Shown here in pieces: positions 39,931 to 48,591 of a stretch of DNA of 64,000 nucleotides (within the stretch, counting starts at the first letter, position 1; each line of letters starts with the position of its first letter). The stretch is taken from assembly GCA_002393945.1 (NCBI GenBank), contig DGSO01000023.1:1-64000 (forward strand). Reading direction: 5' to 3'. The position numbers and the translations under genes are program-made. The notes beneath the pieces are model-generated. The model was given only the letters and a program-made list of their open reading frames with translations. It made no database searches and was not told where the DNA came from. The DNA is from Bacteroidales bacterium UBA4360. GTDB taxonomy: Bacteria; Bacteroidota; Bacteroidia; Bacteroidales; UBA932.

Positions 39931-42900
39931 CTACAGCCACTTGACGCACTCAAAGTCCTGACGGTGAGGCAGGAGGGCGTTCTTGGCAAAGACCCTGCAG
40001 CACACTTCGTATGCACCGGTCTTTTCAGGAAGGACGTTGACCTCGTACTTTGCCACGCCATCCTTGAATTCCACCACCTCAAACTCCTGCACATGAGCGA
40101 TATGCCTTTCACCACGCTTGTCCTGCTGGGCAAATACCACTTCCACGGCTACATCGTCCGGAGTAAGGTCTCCAAGACGCACGGCAACCTCTACATGGTA
40201 CTGGTTGGCCTGGGTGATGTCATAGGAAGTCTGGGGAGTTGAACGGGAAACGAGCTGGACATTGTTCCATTCGCGGCGTACATGAGTCTTCCAGGCAGCT
40301 ATGTCACGGGCCATGCGGAAGTCATCGTCCTTGATGGCAGTAGAACGCTTTGCCTGAGGGTCATAGTACTGGTTGATATAATCGGTAAGCATGCGGTTGG
40401 TAGTGAAATCACATGCAACCTTGGCGATGGTATTCTTGATATAGCCAATCCATTCAGAACTGCGAAGAGTGGTACGGTCTACATTATAATATGCAGGCGC
40501 TATATCGTTCTCGAGTATCTGGTAGATGGTTGCGGCATCAAGCTCGTTCTGGAAGTTGTTGTCCTCGTAGGCCTGTTCGATGGGAAGAGCCCAGCCGGCG
40601 CCTTCCTTGTAGCCTTCGACCCACCATCCGTCAAGGACGGAGAAATGCATGGTACCGTTCATGGCGGCCTTTTCTCCGGAAGTACCGGAAGCCTCCTGAG
40701 GACGGGTAGGATTGTTCATCCAGACGTCTACGCCCTGGACAAGCCTCTTTGCAAGGGTGATGTCGTAGCCGGGCACAAAGACTATCTTGCCGATGAACCT
40801 GGGATCCTTGGAGATGTCCACAATCTGCTTGATGAGGTCCTGACCGGCCTTGTCGGCAGGGTGGGCCTTGCCGGCAAAGAGGAACTGGACGGGCTGGGCG
40901 GGATTGTTCACGATCTTGTCAAGACGGTCCAGGTCACGGAACAGGAGGGTTGCCCTCTTATAGGTGGCAAAACGGCGTGCGAAGCCGATGGTGAGGACAT
41001 CGTCCCTGAGGGTATCAAGGATGGTCACCAGCTCTGAAGGGCTGTAGTGGTTGGATATGGTCTTGTCCTGGAGGCGCTCATGCAGGAAGGCGATAAGCTT
41101 GCGCTTGAGCTCCTTCTTCACATCCCAGACTTCCTTGTCGGAAACGCCATAAATGCCGTCGAAGCAGGACTTGTCGTAATGATGCGTGGCAAAGGCGGGG
41201 CCGAACACACGCGCATGGATGGGCTTCCACTCGGGAGCGCACCATGTGGGATAGTGCACGCCGTTGGTGACATAGCTCACATAGAGTTCCTCCGGCAGGT
41301 AACCGGGATACATGTGTGCAAAGATATTCTGGGAAACCTTGCCGTGAAGCATGGAAACGCCATTCACGTTCTGGGAAATATTGGCGGCAAGGTTACTCAT
41401 GGAGAATTTCTCATGAGGATCAAGCGGGTTGTCCTTTCCAAGGGACATGAGGGTTTCCCAGTCGGCTTTGAGGCGGTCGGGATAGTGGCCGATATACTGC
41501 CTGAGCATGCCCTCGTCAAAGGCGTCGTGACCTGCGGGAACAGGTGTATGGGTGGTGAACAGGGAGCTGGAGCGCACAACCTCGAGGGCCTCGGGGAAGC
41601 TCAGGTTGTCCTTCTCGATATACTCACGCATCCTTTCAAGGCCGATGAAAGCGGCATGTCCCTCATTGCAGTGATATACCTGGGTGTCGATGCCCAGCTT
41701 GCGAAGGGCACGGATACCGCCGACGCCAAGGAGGAGTTCCTGCTTGAGACGGTTCTCCCAGTTGCCGCCGTAGAGGTGATAGGTAACCTCGCGGTCTTCG
41801 GGAATGTTGTCCTCATAATCAGTATCCATGAGGTAGAGGTCCGTACGGCCCACTTCCACCTTCCAGAGACGTGCATTGAGGTTTCGGCCAGGGAAAGCCA
41901 CCTGCACAGTGACCCAGTTGCCATCCTTGTCAAGGACAGGCTCGGCAGGAATCTTGGTGAAGTCCTGTGCGTCGTAGTTAGCAACCTGATAACCCTGGCC
42001 GGAAATGACCTGGGTGAAGTAACCGTAACGGTAAAGAAGACCTACGGCCACAAGGTTGACGTTCATGTCGGAAGTCTCCTTGAGGTAGTCACCTGCGAGG
42101 ATACCAAGACCGCCGGAGTAGATCTTGAGGGAGGTATCCAGACCGTATTCCATGCAGAAGTATGCAACGGAAGGGTCTGTCCTCTTGGCCTTTGCGGCCA
42201 TGTAAGCGTCAAATTCATCGAGCACCTTCTTCATGCGGGCCAGGAATTCCTGGTCCTCTGAAAGCTGCTGGAAACGCTTGATACTCACTGTGTCAAGCAC
42301 TACCAGAGGGTTATGGCCGGAAGCATGCCAGACCTCGGGGTCAATGCTCTTGAAGAGGTCTTTGGCGCTTTCATTCCAGCACCACCAGAGGTTCTTTGAA
42401 AGTTTCTCCAGACGGGAGAGTTTTTCGGGGAGATGGCGTGTAACAAGGATCGTTCTCCACGAAGGGTTGTTAACGTCGGTTTTTGAATACTGCATCGTTT
42501 TCTCTTTCACTTTGTAGGAAGCCTTCCTCTCCTGAACTTTCGCAAGTGCTATTGAATATGCTTCCTTATAATAAATAATCTGATTGTCCCAAAGGGCAAT
42601 TTGTGCAACCTCACGTGCGTTTTCGCGGTATGCGTTACGCTCATCGAGCTCGAGGCCTGCAATTTCACGGATACGGTCTACAACTCCGTCTACGACCTCG
42701 CCGTAATTGGAGTCGTTTCTCTTGAGCACCGTGATTCCGGGATGCTCCTTCCCGTAATGGTCGTTCACCCAGAGACCAAAGCCCGCAAGGGTTGTGGTGA
42801 GGGTGGGAATCCTGAAGGCGAGAGCCTCCAGAGGGGTATAACCCCAAGGTTCATAGTATGAAGGGAACAGGGCGAGGTCCATTCCGCACAGAAGGTCGTA

Positions 42901-44163
42901 GTACGACATGTTGAAGACGCCGTCATTGCCGTTCAGGTACGAAGGGATGAAGTAGACCTTCACCTTGTCGCCGATGGAATTCACCAGGCCGATTTCACGG
43001 AGGCGTCCGGTAATGGTGTCATACTCCGCGTTCTGCAGATAATGCGAAGTCTGGGTGCGGTAGAACTGGTCTCCCGTGCCGGAGAGCTTCGCGACGAGTT
43101 CCTTGTCGGGGCCGTGATGGCCGGAAGGAATCATGATGAAGGCCTGGATGCTGCGGCCGTCATAGCCGCTGCGGTTAAGCCTGTCAAGCGCATCGATGAA
43201 TACGTCGATACCCTTGTTGCGGTACTCGTACCTTCCTCCTATGCCGATATAAATCGCATTTGCGGGCACTTCCTCTGCGCTCATGGCGCTGGCGACCTCC
43301 TGCAGGCGCTGGCGGGCCCTGTCGTGAAGCTCGTTGTACTGGTCGTCGGAGGCCGGAGTGAAACTGTTCTCGAAGCCGTTGGGGGTGACGACGTCAACGG
43401 GGCGGCCGAGGAACTGCGCGCACTCGCGTGCGGTGATGTCGGAGACCGTGGTAAAGACGTCGGCATTCAAGGCCGATGTCTTTTCCATCGAGTGGATGGC
43501 CACCACGCCGAAGCGGCGGGCCATCTCATCGGCATTGTAAGAGGACAGGGCATCGTAGAGGGGAAGGTTGTTCCCGGCGATGCAGCGGCCCATCATTGTC
43601 GCATGGGTGGTGAAGGCGGTTGCAACGGGGATGCCGGAGCGCTTGAGCTGAAGGACGCCGGCGCCGGTCTGCCACTCATGGAACTGGGCAACGACCTTTT
43701 CCGTGCCCTGGAGATTGTAGTTCCAGAAGCTTTCGATGGTCTTGCCCGCAGCCCAGCCGAATATCACGTTCTCCTTGTAATCCCAGTTTCCGGAGATGGA
43801 ATCCACGCCGTAGTCGTTCCAGAGTCCGGTGAGGATGTCATCGGCCCCGGGGAGATAGTGCTTGTAGTCCACGAGGATGGCAACGGGCTTGCCGGGGATG
43901 TTCCAACGGCCTATCCTCAGGCGCAGGCCTTCTTCGGCTGCTGCGGCCTTCCATGAACTGTAGAGTGTGGGATCCTCCAGAAAATCAGGATTATCGGCCC
44001 TGTGCATCCAGACATCGGGGCCGATAAGGATATGGTGCTTACCAAGCTCTTCAGCCATGTGAAGAGCTTTGGTAGCTATAACCGTGTAAATACCGCCGAC
44101 TTTATTGCAAACTTCCCAGCTTACTTCAAATAAATAGTCGGGTTTCAGAATCTTGTTTTTCAT
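39931..44163 (-). CDS. Fused GT3 glycogen synthase and GT35 alpha-glucan phosphorylase
   Basis: A 1410-residue cytosolic protein. Residues 1 to about 550 are a eukaryote-type GT3 glycogen synthase: LFEVSWEVCNKVGGIYTVI at the start, GIGGRYEYRNKGIDVFI, and the catalytic EX7E pair at Glu438 and Glu446. From Met557 a DUF3417 domain (PEKLSRLEKLSKNLWWCW) leads into a GT35 phosphorylase of about 854 residues, the usual free-standing length, with the PLP Lys at 1165 (GTSGEKAAMNG). One chain thus builds and breaks alpha-1,4-glucan. No frameshift or stop separates them. It overlaps the GH57 gene by one base. Confidence 0.92.
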   Translation of the reverse strand: MKNKILKPDYLFEVSWEVCNKVGGIYTVIATKALHMAEELGKHHILIGPDVWMHRADNPDFLEDPTLYSSWKAAAAEEGLRLRIGRWNIPGKPVAILVDYKHYLPGADDILTGLWNDYGVDSISGNWDYKENVIFGWAAGKTIESFWNYNLQGTEKVVAQFHEWQTGAGVLQLKRSGIPVATAFTTHATMMGRCIAGNNLPLYDALSSYNADEMARRFGVVAIHSMEKTSALNADVFTTVSDITARECAQFLGRPVDVVTPNGFENSFTPASDDQYNELHDRARQRLQEVASAMSAEEVPANAIYIGIGGRYEYRNKGIDVFIDALDRLNRSGYDGRSIQAFIMIPSGHHGPDKELVAKLSGTGDQFYRTQTSHYLQNAEYDTITGRLREIGLVNSIGDKVKVYFIPSYLNGNDGVFNMSYYDLLCGMDLALFPSYYEPWGYTPLEALAFRIPTLTTTLAGFGLWVNDHYGKEHPGITVLKRNDSNYGEVVDGVVDRIREIAGLELDERNAYRENAREVAQIALWDNQIIYYKEAYSIALAKVQERKASYKVKEKTMQYSKTDVNNPSWRTILVTRHLPEKLSRLEKLSKNLWWCWNESAKDLFKSIDPEVWHASGHNPLVVLDTVSIKRFQQLSEDQEFLARMKKVLDEFDAYMAAKAKRTDPSVAYFCMEYGLDTSLKIYSGGLGILAGDYLKETSDMNVNLVAVGLLYRYGYFTQVISGQGYQVANYDAQDFTKIPAEPVLDKDGNWVTVQVAFPGRNLNARLWKVEVGRTDLYLMDTDYEDNIPEDREVTYHLYGGNWENRLKQELLLGVGGIRALRKLGIDTQVYHCNEGHAAFIGLERMREYIEKDNLSFPEALEVVRSSSLFTTHTPVPAGHDAFDEGMLRQYIGHYPDRLKADWETLMSLGKDNPLDPHEKFSMSNLAANISQNVNGVSMLHGKVSQNIFAHMYPGYLPEELYVSYVTNGVHYPTWCAPEWKPIHARVFGPAFATHHYDKSCFDGIYGVSDKEVWDVKKELKRKLIAFLHERLQDKTISNHYSPSELVTILDTLRDDVLTIGFARRFATYKRATLLFRDLDRLDKIVNNPAQPVQFLFAGKAHPADKAGQDLIKQIVDISKDPRFIGKIVFVPGYDITLAKRLVQGVDVWMNNPTRPQEASGTSGEKAAMNGTMHFSVLDGWWVEGYKEGAGWALPIEQAYEDNNFQNELDAATIYQILENDIAPAYYNVDRTTLRSSEWIGYIKNTIAKVACDFTTNRMLTDYINQYYDPQAKRSTAIKDDDFRMARDIAAWKTHVRREWNNVQLVSRSTPQTSYDITQANQYHVEVAVRLGDLTPDDVAVEVVFAQQDKRGERHIAHVQEFEVVEFKDGVAKYEVNVLPEKTGAYEVCCRVFAKNALLPHRQDFECVKWL

Positions 44164-45353
44164 TAATCGAGCTCAGCACGCTTTTCGTCCAGACGGATCT
44201 GGAAATCCGAAATCACGTTCATATAGTTGATAAAAGCCTCGTACGGGGTGTCGTACGGGTTGAAATACTTGTGTACTTCTCCGTCAGAGAAGAACTTGGT
44301 GCACATGTAGTAGAAATGGTCGCTCTCCTGGAGATGGCCGAAATCTTCCCAGAGGTCGGGGTCGTTGACGATTGAGAGTTTTTCGGTCATGGCGTAGACC
44401 TTCTTGAAGGCCTCGCTCTGGAGTTCGTTTCCAAGCCATGCGGTGACGTCGCGTTCTTCATCGGCCCAGGAGATGGGATCCTCTACGTCGATGTCGGAGA
44501 CGGGTTTATGCTTCTTGACGGCCTCTGCAGGCGTTACGAAGCCGAATGTTCCGTCACTGAGGACTGCGGCGGGAAGGGCGCGGAGGAAGTCGAAGATGCC
44601 GCTGTCAGCGCTCTGGTGTTCGCCGAAGGTCTCATAGTCCATGAACAGGTTCACGATGTCTCCGTCCTTTGCGTTCTCCTTGAGCCAGCCTACGTACTGG
44701 GGGGCCGTGACGTGATTCTGCGTGAAGCGGAAGGCGATGTCGTCGGAGAGGCCGGAGTTGCGAAGGAGCACCTTCAGGCGGGGCTGTGTAGACCCGGTGT
44801 ACACGAAGTTGGGGCTCTGCCAGCCCATGATGTGGCGGGCGCCTTCGGTAAGGATGGTCTTGTAACCCATGTTGTAGACCATTTCACCTATGGCGTTGGA
44901 GTAGATGAGCTCCGTATTGCGGAAGGTGACTGGCTTTACGCCGAAGAGTTCCTCGATCTTTGCGGCATGCTTTGCTACCTGGTGACGGAATTCCGACTCG
45001 TTTGCAAGGGATGCCAGCGAGTGGAAATAGGTCTCGGCAAGGAATTCTACCCTGCCCGTTGCAGCAAGTGCGCGGAAGGAGTCGATAACCTCGGGAGCGA
45101 ATCTCTGGAACTGCTCCAGGGCGCTGCCGGAGATGGAATATGCCACCTTGAACTTGCCCTTGTTCTGATTGATGAGATCAAGGATGAGCTTGTTCGCAGG
45201 AAGATAGCATTTCTGGGCCACGCGGCGGAGGATGGTCCTGTTGGCAAAGTCATCGTAATAATGGGAGTCCTTGCCTATGTCAAAGAAACGGTAAAGGCGG
45301 AGCCTGGTGGGCTGATGGACCTGGAAATACAGGCAAATGCTCTTTGTTGCCAT
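44163..45353 (-). CDS. GH57 family alpha-glucan hydrolase or transferase
   Basis: A 396-residue GH57 protein. Motif 1 is QVHQP near residue 12, the nucleophile Glu148 is in RNTELIYS and the acid/base Asp239 is in FMDYETFGEH. GH57 includes alpha-amylases, 4-alpha-glucanotransferases and branching enzymes; this short form is the intracellular alpha-amylase-like type found in Bacteroidota glycogen clusters. No signal peptide. It lies between the GT4 gene (6 bases) and the synthase/phosphorylase gene. Confidence 0.92.
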   Translation of the reverse strand: MATKSICLYFQVHQPTRLRLYRFFDIGKDSHYYDDFANRTILRRVAQKCYLPANKLILDLINQNKGKFKVAYSISGSALEQFQRFAPEVIDSFRALAATGRVEFLAETYFHSLASLANESEFRHQVAKHAAKIEELFGVKPVTFRNTELIYSNAIGEMVYNMGYKTILTEGARHIMGWQSPNFVYTGSTQPRLKVLLRNSGLSDDIAFRFTQNHVTAPQYVGWLKENAKDGDIVNLFMDYETFGEHQSADSGIFDFLRALPAAVLSDGTFGFVTPAEAVKKHKPVSDIDVEDPISWADEERDVTAWLGNELQSEAFKKVYAMTEKLSIVNDPDLWEDFGHLQESDHFYYMCTKFFSDGEVHKYFNPYDTPYEAFINYMNVISDFQIRLDEKRAELD

Positions 45354-45359
45354 ATTATC

Positions 45360-46649
45360 TTATTTTACTACTGATTCATAAACTTTCTTGAGCTTGGCGC
45401 ATGCGCCATTCCATTTGAGGGCGTTCACCTCGTCATATCCCATGCGTGCGCTGAACTGCGCAAGGGCGGGATAGTTGAGGAGGGCGTAGATGTCGTCGGC
45501 CATGGCATCCACATCCCAGAAGTCCACCTTGAAGGCATAGCTGAGCACCTCTGCGGCGCCGGACTGCTTGGAGATGATGGAAGGAACGCCCGTGCGCATT
45601 GCCTCAAGCGGGGAAATGCCGAAGGGTTCGGAGATGGACGGCATGACATACACATCCGACAGGGCGAACATCTTCTGGACGTCTGCCCCGCGGAGGAAGC
45701 CGGTGAAGTGGAAACGGTCGCTGATTCCAAGGCGGGCTGCTTGGCGGATGGCACGGTTCATCATGTCTCCGCTGCCGGCCATGACGAAACGTACGGCCTT
45801 GGTACGCTTGAGCACCTTGGCGGCAGCCTCAATGAAGTATTCAGGGCCTTTCTGGTAGGTGATTCGGCCAAGGAAAGTGACAACGGGTTCCTTCACTCCC
45901 CTCTGGACCTCGATGTTCTCACGGCCGCTGAAATCAACTGCGTTATGGACGGTTACAACCTTTGCAGGGTCTATTCCGTAACGGTTGATGACGGTGTTGC
46001 GGGTGAGGTCGCTCACGGTGACCACCTTGTCTGCTATCTGCATGCCCTTCTGCTCGATTGCGAAGACGCGGGTGTCGATGTTATCCACCGAACCGCGGTC
46101 GAAGGAGGTGGCGTGCACATGGACCACGAGAGGCTTTCCCGTGAGTTCCTTGGCGGCGATGCCGGCATAGTAGGTGAGCCAGTCGTGGGCGTGGATGACG
46201 TCGAATTCATCTTTCCTCTGAAGGGCGATGGTACCGCCCACCATGGCGTAACGGGCAACCTCTTCCATGAGGTTTGCACCGTACTTGCCTGAGAACTTGA
46301 ACTTCTGGCCATAGGATATGGAGAAGTCCTTCACCTGGCGCTTGCGCTCATCCTCGACGAGCTTCGTGAACTCTTGAGGATCGGCATAGGGGACCATATT
46401 GGTGCCGATGTGGATGAACTTCACCTTGTCCAGATACTCCTCTACGGATTCGGAGACGGTGTCTACAGCCACGTCGGAGGCGTTTATGATTGTGGTAGCG
46501 CTCTGGTCTTCGTCTCCGGAGGCGGAGGGCATCACGAACAGCGTTTCCACGCCGTTGTATGCAAGACCCTTGACGATACCTTCACAGGCCGTACCCAGAC
46601 CGCCTGCGATATGGGGAGGGAACTCCCAACCGAACATAAGTACTCTCAT
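45360..46649 (-). CDS. GT4 glycosyltransferase of the glycogen cluster
   Basis: A 429-residue GT-B enzyme. The N-terminal domain begins MRVLMFGWEFPPHIAGGLGT, the glycogen/starch-synthase-like glycine loop, with DVIHAHDWLTY; the C-terminal domain has FLGRITYQKGPEYFIEA and the GT4 EX7E in SEPFGISPLEA. It is a candidate sugar-nucleotide glucosyltransferase, possibly for priming or elongation beside the GT3 enzyme; its product is not known. It is packed between debranching enzyme (3 bases) and GH57 genes. Confidence 0.9.
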   Translation of the reverse strand: MRVLMFGWEFPPHIAGGLGTACEGIVKGLAYNGVETLFVMPSASGDEDQSATTIINASDVAVDTVSESVEEYLDKVKFIHIGTNMVPYADPQEFTKLVEDERKRQVKDFSISYGQKFKFSGKYGANLMEEVARYAMVGGTIALQRKDEFDVIHAHDWLTYYAGIAAKELTGKPLVVHVHATSFDRGSVDNIDTRVFAIEQKGMQIADKVVTVSDLTRNTVINRYGIDPAKVVTVHNAVDFSGRENIEVQRGVKEPVVTFLGRITYQKGPEYFIEAAAKVLKRTKAVRFVMAGSGDMMNRAIRQAARLGISDRFHFTGFLRGADVQKMFALSDVYVMPSISEPFGISPLEAMRTGVPSIISKQSGAAEVLSYAFKVDFWDVDAMADDIYALLNYPALAQFSARMGYDEVNALKWNGACAKLKKVYESVVK

Positions 46650-46652
46650 TGC

Positions 46653-48581
46653 TTATTCCTCCCTGTATTTTTCTATTAGCCAGTTGATATTGAGGAGGGC
46701 GGCGGTGGTCATTGCCGATGAGATAACGCCGTGGGCCTCGTGGGGCGGGTCTCCGTCGTAAAGTTCGGAGAAGCAGCCCACTCCGTGCTTGGAAAGGTCT
46801 TCGTAGAAGCCTTCGGTGAGCCATTCGGCCCTCTTGATGAAGTTCTTGCCCATCATGTTGAAGCTGGCATAGCAGTACTGGGCAAGGAGGAAGGGCCAGG
46901 CGCTGCCGTTCTGGTAGGCCTCGTCCCTTTCCAGCTGGTTGCCTTCGTACACGCCCTTGTAACGTACGTCCCTGGGGCTCAGGGTGCGGATACCGCGGCG
47001 GGTTACAAGTTCTGCGTTCACAACCCTCATCACGGAACTGATGACTTCGTCGTCCACGGGCTTGTAGTCCAGGGAGACGGGCCAGAGCTGGTTGGGACGC
47101 AGTTCAAGGTGCTGGCCGGCGTTGTCTACGTAATCGGCAAGGAAGCCAAGGTCTGCGTTCCAGAACATGGGCTGGAAATTCTTCTCGATGAGCTCCTTGA
47201 CGGGGGCCCAGCGCTTGGAGAAGGCGCTGTTTTTGCGGTCGTTTGCGAGCGCGAAGCATATTGCGTTGTACCAGAGGGCGTTTGTTTCCACCTGGTAGCC
47301 TGCACGCTCCGTGACTGCACGGCCGCCGATGTAGGCGTTCATCCAGGTAAGGGCAACGCCGTCCATCTGGGCCCAGAGAAGGCCGTTGGGCTGCATTGCA
47401 ACCTCTGCACGCACACCGGGAAGGTAGCTTTCGATGACGGACTTGAGGGTGTCTCCGTACTTTGCCCAGACGTGTTTGACATCGCCTGTATACGACGCAT
47501 ACTGCTGGAGCGTGACGGCAAGGTAGAGAGGTGCCTCCACCTGCGTGGTGCGCTTGGTGAGGCGTTCGGGCTCGTCTTCGATGAGGTTGTCAAGGATTTC
47601 CTCGAACTCCTGAGGGTCGTTCTTACCGTAAAGAGTGAGGCCGGCGAGGGACTGGAGCGTTTCGCGGAGAAGTCCGGTGTAGCCCCAGCTGTAGCCTGAG
47701 ACTATCTGCTTGCGGCCCTTGTTCAGGCGGATGAGGGAATCGGCATTTTTCACCAGCTGGTCATGGAAGGAAGTGATGGGGCCGATCTTGTCGACTGCGG
47801 CGGTGAACTTCCTCTTGAGGCCGGCGGGAACGACAGGCTCCCCTGCCGCTGCAGAGAAGACGATGGATTCCCCTTTCCTGAGTTCCGTCTCGAAGGTGCC
47901 GGGGACCCAGAGGTCTTCGCGGCAGTCGAACCCGCGGCGCATCTCGTCCGAGTAAGTAACGCCCTTGTACCAGACAGGGTTGTACTTGAAGGAGCTGGCG
48001 CTTGAGGAAAGCTGGAGGTTCAGGTCGGGGAAGCCCTCATACATGCGGAAAGCCGCACCGTTTGCAATCGGATCAAATGCAGTGCGGGCTTCGGAGTTTT
48101 CGTGTGTGAGGTCGTGTACGCGGCGGAAAGCCAGGAAAGGCTTGAGTTCCAGGATCACCTTTGCAGGGGCCTCTACGAGTTCGTAGCGGAGCATCACCTG
48201 GTTGGTGTCCGGCGACAGGACGATAGTCTTGCGGAACACTATTTCGCCGATTTTGTAGGTTACGGAGGGTACGGGGTCTGCATCGAAGTCGACGATGTAC
48301 TTGTGACCGCGCGGTTCGTAGATATCTCCGTAGCAGTGGATGCCGAGGTTAAAGCGTTTGCCCCTCAGGGTAAGGCTTTCGTCCAGGGAACTGAGCAGGA
48401 GATAGCGGAAACCTCCGAATGCGTCAACCGGAACTGCGAGGAGACCGTGGTAGCGCCTTGTGTTGCAGGTCACGATGGACGTGTTGCTGTAGGCTCCGGT
48501 CTTGTTCGCAAGGATTATCTCCCTTTTGAGCGAATAGGAGAGGTTGACCAGTTCAGACTTGTTGAATTTCAAAAAAGCCAT
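46653..48581 (-). CDS. Glycogen debranching enzyme (amylo-alpha-1,6-glucosidase, GH133 type)
   Basis: A 642-residue protein with the debranching-enzyme N-terminal domain (GAYSNTSIVTCNTRRYHGLL) and an (alpha/alpha)6 catalytic barrel (GYSWGYTGLLRETLQSLAGL, LLWAQMDG, CFSELYDGDPPHEAHG). It removes the alpha-1,6-linked glucose left after phosphorylase has shortened branches, so it works with the fused phosphorylase of the same operon. No signal peptide; cytosolic. Confidence 0.93.
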   Translation of the reverse strand: MAFLKFNKSELVNLSYSLKREIILANKTGAYSNTSIVTCNTRRYHGLLAVPVDAFGGFRYLLLSSLDESLTLRGKRFNLGIHCYGDIYEPRGHKYIVDFDADPVPSVTYKIGEIVFRKTIVLSPDTNQVMLRYELVEAPAKVILELKPFLAFRRVHDLTHENSEARTAFDPIANGAAFRMYEGFPDLNLQLSSSASSFKYNPVWYKGVTYSDEMRRGFDCREDLWVPGTFETELRKGESIVFSAAAGEPVVPAGLKRKFTAAVDKIGPITSFHDQLVKNADSLIRLNKGRKQIVSGYSWGYTGLLRETLQSLAGLTLYGKNDPQEFEEILDNLIEDEPERLTKRTTQVEAPLYLAVTLQQYASYTGDVKHVWAKYGDTLKSVIESYLPGVRAEVAMQPNGLLWAQMDGVALTWMNAYIGGRAVTERAGYQVETNALWYNAICFALANDRKNSAFSKRWAPVKELIEKNFQPMFWNADLGFLADYVDNAGQHLELRPNQLWPVSLDYKPVDDEVISSVMRVVNAELVTRRGIRTLSPRDVRYKGVYEGNQLERDEAYQNGSAWPFLLAQYCYASFNMMGKNFIKRAEWLTEGFYEDLSKHGVGCFSELYDGDPPHEAHGVISSAMTTAALLNINWLIEKYREE

Positions 48582-48591
48582 ATGGACATGT

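Noticed and set aside
41047..42261. A 404-codon plus-strand frame opposite the phosphorylase half
   Set aside because: It is antisense to a clear GT35 coding region and has no family motif.
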